From JAAXKN01 sp050258415 (lineage in GTDB: Bacteria > Bacteroidota > Ignavibacteria > Ignavibacteriales > SURF-24), in contig JBLMYS010000255.1 of the NCBI GenBank assembly GCA_050258415.1, positions 1-10,557 on the forward strand: a stretch of DNA of 10,557 nucleotides. The letters run 5' to 3'. Positions 1 to 6,759 of this stretch are shown piece after piece (the first letter of the stretch is position 1; each line of letters starts with the position of its first letter). The notes under the pieces were generated by a model. It was not told the origin of the DNA, did not search any database, and saw nothing but the letters and a program-made list of their open reading frames with translations. The position numbers and the translations under genes were made by a program.

Positions 1-92
1 GCGGACTTCGTGAAGTCCCTTATCAGCGCCAGGTTATCGGTGGTACTTTTGACAACCAGCTCTTTTTCGAATAATTTATTTGCAGTTTTCAA
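1..92 (-). CDS. RsbW/SpoIIAB-like anti-sigma kinase, N-terminal fragment
   Basis: Only the first 30 codons are in the window; the gene continues past the left edge. Reading from a TTG at 92, the peptide begins LKTANKLFEKELVVKST and continues TDNLALIRDFTKS. The pattern 'strand, then S-T-x-x-N-L-x-x-I-R-x-F' is the usual opening of the HATPase_c_2 family (RsbW/SpoIIAB-type serine kinases that act as anti-sigma factors). The catalytic N- and G-boxes lie outside the window, so activity cannot be judged. The TTG lies 2 nt after the stop of the STAS gene, in a different frame, and a GAGAAG purine stretch inside the end of that gene can serve as its ribosome site. Position directly after a STAS antagonist and a PP2C phosphatase strongly supports the call: the kinase would bind and phosphorylate the STAS protein. 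Its sigma-factor or other target is unknown. The TTG start is inferred because no ATG or GTG fits in this frame. Confidence 0.72.
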   Translation of the reverse strand, partial: MKTANKLFEKELVVKSTTDNLALIRDFTKS

Positions 93-94
93 TA

Positions 95-448
95 TTAACT
101 CTTCTCGTTGAACTTTTGAACGGCTTCTTTTTCATCTTTATAGAACTCGTACAATAGCGGAAAACCTAATAAGTCAAAAATGTTGTAAATCTTGGGACTC
201 ATATTTGAAAATTTTATGTCCCCTTCGTTCTCCCGCATAGTCTCCACATATGCCATAAAAACGCCCAGTCCGGCACTGCTTATGTAAGCAAGATCTTCAA
301 AGTTAACAACAACCTTGAATCTTTTGTTATCTATTAGTTTTGTGAAAACATCCTCCAGTTCAGGTGCTGTGTGTGCATCGAGATAGCCATGCAAATTGAC
401 GACATTTACATGACTGTTTTCGCGCGTCTCCACATTAAAATCTACCAT
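95..448 (-). CDS. STAS-domain anti-sigma factor antagonist (RsbV/SpoIIAA type)
   Basis: A single-domain cytoplasmic STAS protein of 117 residues, the normal size for the family. In partner switching the unphosphorylated form binds the anti-sigma kinase and frees its target, the kinase inactivates it by serine phosphorylation, and a PP2C phosphatase reverses this. Visible hallmarks are the N-terminal strand with VVNLHGYLDAHTAPELE (residues 16-32), the central VVVNFEDLAYISSAGLG (46-62), and the C-terminal IYNIFDLLGF segment. Ser58, two residues before Gly60, aligns with the phosphorylated serine of RsbV/SpoIIAA. The ATG at 448 is preceded by GGGAGAGG at good spacing. It lies 15 nt after the phosphatase gene and 2 nt before the kinase gene, so all three are probably one transcript and act as one module. 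Family assignment is firm; the regulated target is not known. Confidence 0.93.
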   Translation of the reverse strand: MVDFNVETRENSHVNVVNLHGYLDAHTAPELEDVFTKLIDNKRFKVVVNFEDLAYISSAGLGVFMAYVETMRENEGDIKFSNMSPKIYNIFDLLGFPLLYEFYKDEKEAVQKFNEKS

Positions 449-463
449 TCAACCTCTCCCGAT

Positions 464-2560
464 TTATTTAGTTTTATTTTCTGTCCACTTAAAAATTACC
501 AGTGTTATATCATCATGCTGCGGCTTTCCCTGGGAAAATATCGCAACTTCCTTCATGATCCTTTTGGAAATCATATCTATTGGTGCCTCCATGTTATCTA
601 GAATCACCTTGTTAAACCTCTCATAACCAAAATCTTCCAGAAGCCCGTTCTTCGATTCAGGAATTCCATCTGTATAGAGCAGCAATATATCATTTTCTTT
701 TAATTTAATCTCAACTTCTTCAAGTGAATTTGCAAAATTGGACGAGAAATCGAGCCCCAGCCCCATCCCGCATGGCTTAAGTTCCTCGATCCTACCCTCC
801 CTTACCAGTAGAACCGGCGAATGCCCGGCCCTTGAGAAAAATACAGTGCCGGTCTTAATGTCAAGCACTCCATAGATAACCGTTACAAAACTCTTTTTAT
901 CCAGACTGTGCCTTAAAACCTGATTGGCCTTTAGGAGCACCTCTTTCGGACTGTCTATCATGCGCGAAAGCGACTCAAAAATACCCTTGACCTCCGCCAT
1001 AATGAAAGCCGCGGGAATGCCTTTTCCCGAAACATCGGCTATAACAAAACCCAGACGGTCTCCCGTAAGCCTGAAGAAATCGTAGTAGTCACCCCCGACT
1101 TCAAAAGCCGGCACAAAAAGGGCCGAAACCTCCATGTTTTCCATTTCAGGAGTCTTATCCGGCAGAATCTTGTACTGGATCTCACGAGCTACGTCCAGCT
1201 CTTTTTCCATCCTTTCCTTTTCAATGCTTTCAGCCAGAAGTTTTGCGTTTTCAATTGCAACGGCAGCATAATCCGCAAATGCACCTATCGATTTCTGATC
1301 GTCATCATCAAAGGGATCTTCACTTTTCCTGGCTGCAATCAGATACCCGTTTACCTCATCGTGCACCTTTAAGGGTGAAACTGCCAGAAGACGGAAATCC
1401 GTGCTCAAATCCTCGGAATCACCGGACTTTAACTTATCGAGCGAAATTGTCTTTACATTTATTATATTCTTCAGCCCGTACTTTCGGCTTAAGGTGGAGG
1501 TGATTTTATCTGCCTCAATATAGCCTATATTTTTAACGGCGTTCAGGTTGAGCTCCCCGTTTTCACCCGAGACCAGCCAGGCCGAGTCGCTGTTGCAAAC
1601 TTTAATCGTAATGTCTGTTACCGTCTCAGCCAGCTCCTTAAAATCAAATACCTGCGTCATCAGACGGCTTAAATCCATGAGGGATGAAACTTCCTGTGCC
1701 TTGCGGTCGAAGGCTTCGGCAGTCGGCATGTGGAAAAGAGTGGTAAAGAACACCACGCTGAAATAGATGCAGCCGTAAGTCATCATGAGCACAAGAAATT
1801 CATGCAGCGCGGGCGAGAATTCCGTAAGAGCCTGAGTAACAAAAAGGTTGCCTGAATTGCTGAGTCCTATGTTGACGCCAAAGAGGATTGAAAGCACAAC
1901 TGAAATAATGAGCAGATACATCTTTTCCTTCTTGGTCAGAAATGCTATCCACGAGGTCCTGATTGAGTTGAGCGCAATTAAAAGTATGGAAACTATCGTC
2001 AGAGCGGTCTTAAAATCCGCAAATTCAACGTGAAGAAACGAAATTGTACCCGAAACCGAGGCCGCGGCCAAAAACCCGGCCATCGTATTAAAGTAAAAAG
2101 AGGGATTGCGCTTCTGCTTCAGGAAAAAAAGCATCCTGAAGACTGAAAAGTTATAGGCCATTGCAACAATAAAGAGGAAGGCAAGAAAAATTGCGGCAAT
2201 TGAATACATAAAACTGCCGCTGCCGTTCTGCCCGAAAATCTCATTAAAAACCGGGGAGATCACCGAAAGAACAAAAAATATCAGCGCGTTTAAGATCCCC
2301 GCATTAAGTATTATTGATAAAGGAGAAAGCTTCTTCTCCTGAATAAAATCACCCGCGTAAAGCGTGATAAAATAAAACGTCAGAATTACCAGAACCTCAC
2401 TCAAACATACAAAAAGGGGACTGTAGCTGAGATTATCAGGGAAAACCAGCCTGAAAAGGAACAGTATGGCAGACAGTGTCATTGCGTTCTGCAGCTTGCG
2501 TTGACTGCTCCAGTGGAATAATTTCTTTATAATTACATTACGTGCGAGTATATTTTGCAT
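464..2560 (-). CDS. Membrane-anchored GAF/SpoIIE-type PP2C serine phosphatase
   Basis: A 698-residue sensor phosphatase expected to dephosphorylate a STAS antagonist. The N-terminal part (about residues 27-278) contains roughly eight hydrophobic segments. A GAF-like domain follows (about 300-440), then a linker helix with ELDVAREIQYKILP (454-467), the usual lead-in to RsbU/SpoIIE catalytic domains. The PPM domain (about 475-692) has all expected metal-site motifs: GGDYYD (489-494), ADVSGKG (508-514), AGH (578-580), YTDG (629-632) and HDD (682-684), so it should be active. The domain order implies that a membrane or cytosolic ligand signal controls the phosphatase. Its ATG is 4 nt after the stop of the upstream membrane-protein gene, and the STAS gene follows after 15 nt, so translation is probably coupled. 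The partner-switching role is inferred from family and neighbours; the signal sensed is unknown. Confidence 0.93.
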   Translation of the reverse strand: MQNILARNVIIKKLFHWSSQRKLQNAMTLSAILFLFRLVFPDNLSYSPLFVCLSEVLVILTFYFITLYAGDFIQEKKLSPLSIILNAGILNALIFFVLSVISPVFNEIFGQNGSGSFMYSIAAIFLAFLFIVAMAYNFSVFRMLFFLKQKRNPSFYFNTMAGFLAAASVSGTISFLHVEFADFKTALTIVSILLIALNSIRTSWIAFLTKKEKMYLLIISVVLSILFGVNIGLSNSGNLFVTQALTEFSPALHEFLVLMMTYGCIYFSVVFFTTLFHMPTAEAFDRKAQEVSSLMDLSRLMTQVFDFKELAETVTDITIKVCNSDSAWLVSGENGELNLNAVKNIGYIEADKITSTLSRKYGLKNIINVKTISLDKLKSGDSEDLSTDFRLLAVSPLKVHDEVNGYLIAARKSEDPFDDDDQKSIGAFADYAAVAIENAKLLAESIEKERMEKELDVAREIQYKILPDKTPEMENMEVSALFVPAFEVGGDYYDFFRLTGDRLGFVIADVSGKGIPAAFIMAEVKGIFESLSRMIDSPKEVLLKANQVLRHSLDKKSFVTVIYGVLDIKTGTVFFSRAGHSPVLLVREGRIEELKPCGMGLGLDFSSNFANSLEEVEIKLKENDILLLYTDGIPESKNGLLEDFGYERFNKVILDNMEAPIDMISKRIMKEVAIFSQGKPQHDDITLVIFKWTENKTK

Positions 2561-2564
2561 TTAT

Positions 2565-3878
2565 TTAAGGCTCTTTATTTTCCAATTTTTGTTTATTCAG
2601 TTTTTTCAGCTTTTTAAGCTCTTCCCTTACTTTCTTCATGCTTTCCTTTAGTTCTTTGCGCTTCAGGCTGTCAAGCCCCGCGTTCATGTAAGCAAGCGAA
2701 TCCGCCTGATGGTGGAACCCGGAAATCTTTCCCTCGCTAAATCCGCTCTTTTTCAGGCTCTCTTCAACTATGGAATCTACATTCGGCAGATCAATATTCA
2801 ATTCAAAATAGTCTGAGGATTCCGCCTCGTTATCCGGCACTTTCGGCACCTGGGACGCCTTATGTTTTCCGTTCGGCACAACAGGAGGCTTCATTTGTAT
2901 ATGAAAATTCCTTAGCTCCTTTGCAGCCGTTTCTATCTGCCTGCCAATTTCCACCATGTCCGGAATTTCAGAAGTAACAGCGGGCACCTCTGGTACCCTT
3001 ATGCGGAAGCGCGTCGAATCCATATAGAAGGAAAACCCCCTGTCGGGATACTTCTTTAAGTTTTTCTTCATCCCCTTCGCGTAGTCTTTTTCAAATTTCA
3101 TCTGCAGCTTCACATCTCTATCTGCCTCTGCTAAATCACGCTTCTGCTGCTTTATATCTTTCCTGAACTGTTCCATATCAAATTTATAATCATGCGAGAA
3201 GACTGAGTCACTTGTAACAAAAATATAACGGTTGACGTTTGCATCCTTAACCTCTGAAATCATCTTATGCATCTGCGGATTATCCGCAAACTCTGCCAAA
3301 GAGGGCCCCATCTCCCTGAATTTCGCCTTGTTGGCCCTGGAGGCGAACATAAACAGATCGGCTAAAAGCGCTTTATTCAAATTCCAGAGGTTTTCATTTA
3401 TGGCAACTGTATTGTTCTCGTTGACAAGTATCTGCGACTTGATCTTTTCACCGTACGAACTGAGAATGGAATCCATCTGAAGGCGCTGCCCGGCATTAAG
3501 GTCCAGGTTTTTACTGAATGCTTCAAGATTGTTTGTTTTCTGAACTGCTGAAACATCCCTGAACTCCACATACTGCTTGCCCAAAGTGTCTACTCCCAGC
3601 TGCAGATACTGCCTGTTCTGGCGGTCGAGCGGAAGCTCATGATAGAAAGCAAAATTAAATATGTCCTCATTTGTGACCTCACGGCCTAAGAAAAGAGGCT
3701 TGAGACTTTTGGTGTAAAAGCTTAATAGGCTCCCTTTCTGCGCTTCAAAAAAATCCTGAAACTTGTTTGCCTTGAAATAGAACGTAAGCGCAATTGTAAG
3801 TGCCACCAGCCCTGCAAGGGACATGGCTTTCCTGGAGAAAAGCATTCCTCTTAAATTATATTTGCTTTTTTTAACCAT
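2565..3878 (-). CDS. Unrecognised single-pass membrane protein of the sigma/partner-switch operon
   Basis: I do not recognise this 437-residue protein. It has a short basic N-terminus (MVKKSKYNLR), one hydrophobic segment (about residues 18-35), and a large hydrophilic remainder that should lie outside the inner membrane. The segment LDLNAGQRLQMDSILSSY (125-142) faintly resembles the 'L-T-x-E-Q' helices of CpxP/Spy/CnrX-type periplasmic sensors. A Pro/Val-rich stretch (about 295-350) follows, and the end (403-437) is a Lys/Glu/Leu-rich likely coiled coil. Only about 17 residues would be cytoplasmic, too few for a classical anti-sigma domain. It lies about 117 nt after the ECF sigma gene and 4 nt before the phosphatase gene, so it may be a membrane partner or sensor for one of them, which is inference. 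The start ATG at 3878 lacks a strong ribosome site; Met12 is an alternative but would remove the basic N-terminus. Confidence 0.8.
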   Translation of the reverse strand: MVKKSKYNLRGMLFSRKAMSLAGLVALTIALTFYFKANKFQDFFEAQKGSLLSFYTKSLKPLFLGREVTNEDIFNFAFYHELPLDRQNRQYLQLGVDTLGKQYVEFRDVSAVQKTNNLEAFSKNLDLNAGQRLQMDSILSSYGEKIKSQILVNENNTVAINENLWNLNKALLADLFMFASRANKAKFREMGPSLAEFADNPQMHKMISEVKDANVNRYIFVTSDSVFSHDYKFDMEQFRKDIKQQKRDLAEADRDVKLQMKFEKDYAKGMKKNLKKYPDRGFSFYMDSTRFRIRVPEVPAVTSEIPDMVEIGRQIETAAKELRNFHIQMKPPVVPNGKHKASQVPKVPDNEAESSDYFELNIDLPNVDSIVEESLKKSGFSEGKISGFHHQADSLAYMNAGLDSLKRKELKESMKKVREELKKLKKLNKQKLENKEP

Positions 3879-3995
3879 AAGTCAGCTTTCATAATGGAAG
3901 AATAATAAGGAAACACTTTTTTTAAGCAGAAGTCAACAGAGAAAAAAGAAAGATAAATCAGAACAGAGAGGAAGGCAAAACAATAAAAACGGATC

Positions 3996-4595
3996 CTAAA
4001 TCATCAAATCACGTTCAAAAGGCTGCAGCAGATATTTTAAGCTTTCTCTTGCTCTGAAGATTCTGGACTTAATGGTTCCTACTTCACATCCCAAAGAATC
4101 CGCAATTTCCTTATAGCTCTGGCCGTCAATTTCCCTCATCAAAAGAGGTACCCTCAGCTTTTCAGGCAGCTTTTGTATGGCCTGCTGCACTATCTCCGTA
4201 GTATCCACATACTCGGCCTCATGCCTCATGCCCCCTAATTCCTCCTCGGAATCCTTTATCGGTACAAAAATGCTCCTTATGCGCTGCTTGCGCAGCTGAT
4301 CCTTGCACTTGTTTACTGTAATCCTGTAAAGCCAGGTGGTAAACTGCGACTCAAAACGGAAACTCTTCAGCTTGTTAAAAACGGTAATAAATACGTCCTG
4401 AGAGATATCATCCACCATCTCACGGTTGCCTACGGTCAGAAACACAAGATTCCGCACCTTGTCCTTGTGTCTTAAAACCAGCACCCTGAAGGAGGATTCA
4501 TCCCCGTCAATAAACCTTTTTATCAGCGCAAAATCATCATCGGTGTTTGACATTGAACCGTGACTCAGGCCGATTTCATCTTTTGTTAAATCCAT
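3996..4595 (-). CDS. ECF-family RNA polymerase sigma factor (RpoE-like)
   Basis: A 199-residue group 4 (ECF) sigma factor that would direct RNA polymerase to a specific promoter set. Region 2 spans about residues 24-104 and includes MVDDISQDVFITVFNKL (60-76) and FTTWLYRITVNKCKDQLRK (85-103), the core-binding and -10 recognition segments. An acidic linker follows. Region 4 (about 134-188) carries LPEKLRVPLLMREIDG and the helix-turn-helix YKEIADSLGCEVGTIKSRIF (161-180), which reads the -35 element. No C-terminal extension or fused anti-sigma domain is present. It heads the minus-strand operon that continues into a membrane protein and a phosphatase/STAS/kinase set. The ATG at 4595 has no clear ribosome site; Met15 (ATG at 4553) would give a more typical 185-residue protein starting MSNTDDDFALIKRF. 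The candidate promoter just upstream bears on this choice. Family call is firm, targets unknown. Confidence 0.95.
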   Translation of the reverse strand: MDLTKDEIGLSHGSMSNTDDDFALIKRFIDGDESSFRVLVLRHKDKVRNLVFLTVGNREMVDDISQDVFITVFNKLKSFRFESQFTTWLYRITVNKCKDQLRKQRIRSIFVPIKDSEEELGGMRHEAEYVDTTEIVQQAIQKLPEKLRVPLLMREIDGQSYKEIADSLGCEVGTIKSRIFRARESLKYLLQPFERDLMI

Positions 4596-4855
4596 TAATT
4601 TAGACGCTACTTATTAGTTATTGTTCCGTTGAAACAGAATACCTTTTTTCCCCTCCGGCCCCTTATAAGAAACCCGCAGCTTAAAACTAAGAAATTTATA
4701 CAATAAATAATGCGAAAAATTTCCCGCAGCCATTTTTTTTATTGTTTAGCCAAAAATTATCTGAATTATATAAAAATAACAACAAAATCTTTTAATTTGC
4801 TTGCAAAAATTGACCCAATAGAGTAAATTTAATCAGTTAATAAATAGGAGCATTC
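4596..4855. other. Divergent intergenic region between sigma factor and STAS gene
   Basis: These 260 nt separate the minus-strand sigma operon from the plus-strand STAS gene and must hold both promoters. The right half (about 4680-4855) is very AT-rich. It contains the candidate ECF promoter facing left. An 8-nt direct repeat CCCGCAGC occurs at 4673-4680 and 4723-4730, exactly 50 nt apart. TAGGAG at 4845-4850 is the ribosome site of the STAS gene. I see no convincing -35/-10 pair for the rightward promoter: TTGACC at 4810 has no matching -10 box at 16-18 nt. No coding sequence is seen. Confidence 0.6.
4600..4627 (-). promoter_or_regulatory. Candidate ECF-type promoter of the sigma factor gene
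   Basis: On the minus strand GGAAC (4627-4623) is followed after 17 nt by GTCTAA (4605-4600), inside GCGTCTAA. GGAAC with CGTC/GTCTAA at 16-17 nt is the general form of ECF-sigma promoters. Transcription would start at or within a few bases of the ATG at 4595, implying a leaderless message or use of the downstream ATG at 4553. Autoregulation by the encoded sigma factor is inferred. Confidence 0.5.
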
Positions 4856-5197
4856 ATGAAAATCAAAACCAACGAACAGTACGGAGCAGTAGTTGTAGAG
4901 CTGAAGGGTAACGTTATGGGCGGTCCTGAAGCTGCTGAACTGAGCGATATTCTGCACAAACTGGTTGAAGAAAAGAAGCTGCATGTAATTATTGATCTGT
5001 CCGAAGTTAAGTTTATGAACAGTTCCGGTCTTGGAATGCTTATCAGTGGTTTTACTACAATGAAAAATGCCGGCGGTAATATGGTCCTGGCAAATGCTAC
5101 TGAAAAGATCTATAGCCTGCTAATGATTACAAAGCTGGTAACTATCTTTGAAAATTACGATTCTGTTGAGGAAGCTGTTAAGAGCTATAGCAAGTAG
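4856..5197 (+). CDS. Stand-alone STAS-domain anti-sigma factor antagonist
   Basis: A second single-domain STAS protein, 113 residues. Hallmarks are VVVELKGNVMGGPEAAELSD (12-31) and HVIIDLSEVKFMNSSGLGML (43-62), where Ser56, two before Gly58, is the expected phosphorylation site, with an NSSGLG motif close to the RsbV/SpoIIAA form. The rest (IYSLLMITKLVTIFENYDSVEEAV) is the usual STAS C-terminus. The ATG at 4856 is preceded by TAGGAG with a 5-nt spacer. The gene is alone: divergent from the ECF sigma operon and closed by a terminator before purA. It probably serves the same or a related anti-sigma kinase as the STAS protein at 95-448, from which it clearly differs in sequence; that link is inference. 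A role with another kinase or another partner-switching output is equally possible. Confidence 0.93.
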   Translation: MKIKTNEQYGAVVVELKGNVMGGPEAAELSDILHKLVEEKKLHVIIDLSEVKFMNSSGLGMLISGFTTMKNAGGNMVLANATEKIYSLLMITKLVTIFENYDSVEEAVKSYSK

Positions 5198-5238
5198 CCT
5201 CCAGACAATAGAATTATTACATTTTGAGTATTTTTGTG

Positions 5239-5268
5239 AACTCCGGATAGCTCATTCGGAGTTTTTTT
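5239..5268 (+). terminator. Rho-independent terminator after the stand-alone STAS gene
   Basis: AACTCCG (5239-5245) pairs with CGGAGTT (5257-5263) across an 11-nt loop, followed by a run of T (5262-5268). It lies 41 nt after the STAS stop codon and 34 nt before the purA ATG, separating the two transcripts at least in part. Confidence 0.8.
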
Positions 5269-5273
5269 ATGCA

Positions 5274-5297
5274 TATAATTTAGGAGTGAAACAGGAG
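5274..5297 (+). promoter_or_regulatory. Possible purA -10 box and ribosome binding site
   Basis: A perfect TATAAT sits at 5274-5279, just after the terminator, but no -35 consensus is found about 17 nt upstream, where the terminator stem lies. AGGAG occurs twice, at 5282-5286 and 5293-5297; the second has a 5-nt spacer to the ATG at 5303 and decides the start. If the -10 box is real, the leader is only about 15-20 nt long. AT-rich chance occurrence is possible. Confidence 0.35.
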
Positions 5298-5302
5298 TTA
5301 AA

Positions 5303-6571
5303 ATGAGTGTGTCAGTTTTAGTCGGCAGCCAGTGGGGTGATGAGGGCAAGGGCAAAGTTGTTGATATTCTGAGCGAAAAATTCGAGATTGTGGCAAGATA
5401 TCAGGGTGGAGCCAATGCGGGACACACCGTGGAAATCGGTGACAGGCAGTTCATTCTTCACCTCATCCCATCCGGAATTCTAAGGGAAGACGTAACCTGC
5501 GTTATCGGCAACGGCGTCGTAGTAGATCCACAGGCCCTCTTGGACGAAATCAGCTTTCTTGAAAAAAATAATATTAAGATCGACGGGCGCCTCTTTATCA
5601 GCCATAACGCGCACCTTATTATGCCGTACCACAAACTTCTCGATTCAATTAGCGAAAGCGGACAGAATAAAATAGGCACTACAGGCCGCGGCATAGGCCC
5701 CTGCTATATAGATAAATATGCAAGAAAAGGGATCAGAATCGTTGACCTATTAAATAAAGATATACTTGAGAAAAAAATCAGGGAAAACCTGGCCGAGAAA
5801 AATAACCTCCTTAAGAAGGTCTATGACCACAAGGAACTAGACGTTGAGGCCATTATTGCCGAATATATGGAATTCGACAAGAAAATCGATAAATATGTAA
5901 AAGATACCCCGGTTCTCTTAAATAACGCCATTGCAGAAGGGAAGTCTGTCCTTTTAGAAGGCGCACAAGGGGCCCTTCTTGATATCGACCACGGCACATA
6001 CCCTTACGTCACCTCCTCAAGCCCAACCTCAGGCGGTGCATGCACGGGGACAGGAATTCCCCCGACAAAAATTGATTCTGTAATAGGCATTGTTAAGGCT
6101 TATACTACAAGAGTAGGACTTGGACCCTTCCCGACAGAACTTCTGGACGAAGATGGGGAAAAACTGAGGAAAATCGGAGCTGAATTCGGCGCTACAACAG
6201 GCCGCCCGAGACGCTGCGGCTGGTTTGACGCTTTCCTCGTAAAATATTCAAGCATGATTAACGGAATTGTCACCGTTGCCATTACTAAACTCGACGTCTT
6301 AAGCCACTTCGAAGAGATAAAGGTATGCGTCGGCTATGAACACCAGGGCAAAATGCTCAAAGCTTTCCCGAATGACGTCGAACAGCTCGACTGCATAAGC
6401 CCTGTCTACAAAACCTTCAAGGGATGGAATACCGACATATCGCAGGCTAAGACCTATAACGACCTCCCGAAGGAAACAAAGGATTATCTGGAATTTATGT
6501 CGAACTACTGCGGCTTTAAGATCAGCCTCATCTCTGTCGGCCCCAAGCGCGCCCAGACGATAGTTCTCTAA
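5303..6571 (+). CDS. purA: Adenylosuccinate synthase
   Basis: PurA joins IMP and aspartate using GTP to give adenylosuccinate, the first committed step from IMP to AMP, in the cytoplasm. The 422-residue protein is slightly shorter than the usual 425-435. All key motifs are present: the GTP-binding loop GSQWGDEGKGKVVD (8-21) with catalytic Asp13, NAGHTV with catalytic His41, GTTGRGIGPCY (125-135) for IMP, EGAQGALLDIDHGTYPYVTSS (219-239), GLGPFPTE (272-279), TTGRPRRCGWFD (298-309) and the guanine-binding TKLDVL (328-333). It ends with GPKRAQTIVL, as expected. The ATG at 5303 has an AGGAG ribosome site and makes the protein start collinear with known PurA. It is not beside other purine genes; a terminator precedes it and a hairpin follows, so it is probably its own unit. 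No sign of damage or transfer. Confidence 0.98.
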   Translation: MSVSVLVGSQWGDEGKGKVVDILSEKFEIVARYQGGANAGHTVEIGDRQFILHLIPSGILREDVTCVIGNGVVVDPQALLDEISFLEKNNIKIDGRLFISHNAHLIMPYHKLLDSISESGQNKIGTTGRGIGPCYIDKYARKGIRIVDLLNKDILEKKIRENLAEKNNLLKKVYDHKELDVEAIIAEYMEFDKKIDKYVKDTPVLLNNAIAEGKSVLLEGAQGALLDIDHGTYPYVTSSSPTSGGACTGTGIPPTKIDSVIGIVKAYTTRVGLGPFPTELLDEDGEKLRKIGAEFGATTGRPRRCGWFDAFLVKYSSMINGIVTVAITKLDVLSHFEEIKVCVGYEHQGKMLKAFPNDVEQLDCISPVYKTFKGWNTDISQAKTYNDLPKETKDYLEFMSNYCGFKISLISVGPKRAQTIVL

Positions 6572-6597
6572 GCCATATATCCCAAATATAATTTCGC

Positions 6598-6632
6598 AAA
6601 TATGCCCCAACCCCGGGGCATATTTCATTTTT
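6598..6632 (+). terminator. Terminator hairpin after purA
   Basis: An 11-bp perfect stem, AAATATGCCCC (6598-6608) with GGGGCATATTT (6615-6625), and a 6-nt loop, followed by CATTTTT. It starts 27 nt after the purA stop codon. The T-run is interrupted but the stem is strong, so it likely ends the purA transcript. The remaining bases up to 6759 hold the undefined promoter region of the amidase gene. Confidence 0.75.
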
Positions 6633-6759
6633 AGCCCGAACCTCTCATTTAAGATCAGACCTTTCATAGACCGTAACCTGTTTATTTTTTGAAATAATTC
6701 CCGCATATTAACACACATATTTATTTTCAGCTCAATATCTAATTCAAGGAATATCATCT

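Noticed and set aside
3970..3995. GGATCC palindrome and T-run after the sigma gene as a terminator
   Set aside because: The palindrome is only 6 bp with no loop, so it cannot form a stable hairpin; read-through into the next gene is more likely.
4810..4841. TTGACC as -35 box for the stand-alone STAS gene
   Set aside because: No -10 box at 16-18 nt; the nearest TAATAA is 22 nt away. The promoter of this gene remains unidentified.
5286..5306. A six-codon GTG leader frame whose TGA overlaps the purA ATG
   Set aside because: Its ribosome site would abut the start codon with no spacer, and there is no attenuator-like structure or codon bias; probably chance.
6680..6700. A Bacteroidetes-type -7 box (TAnnTTTG) before the amidase gene
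   Set aside because: The T-run TATTTTTTG has one base too many and no paired TTG at the right distance; AT-rich chance is likely.
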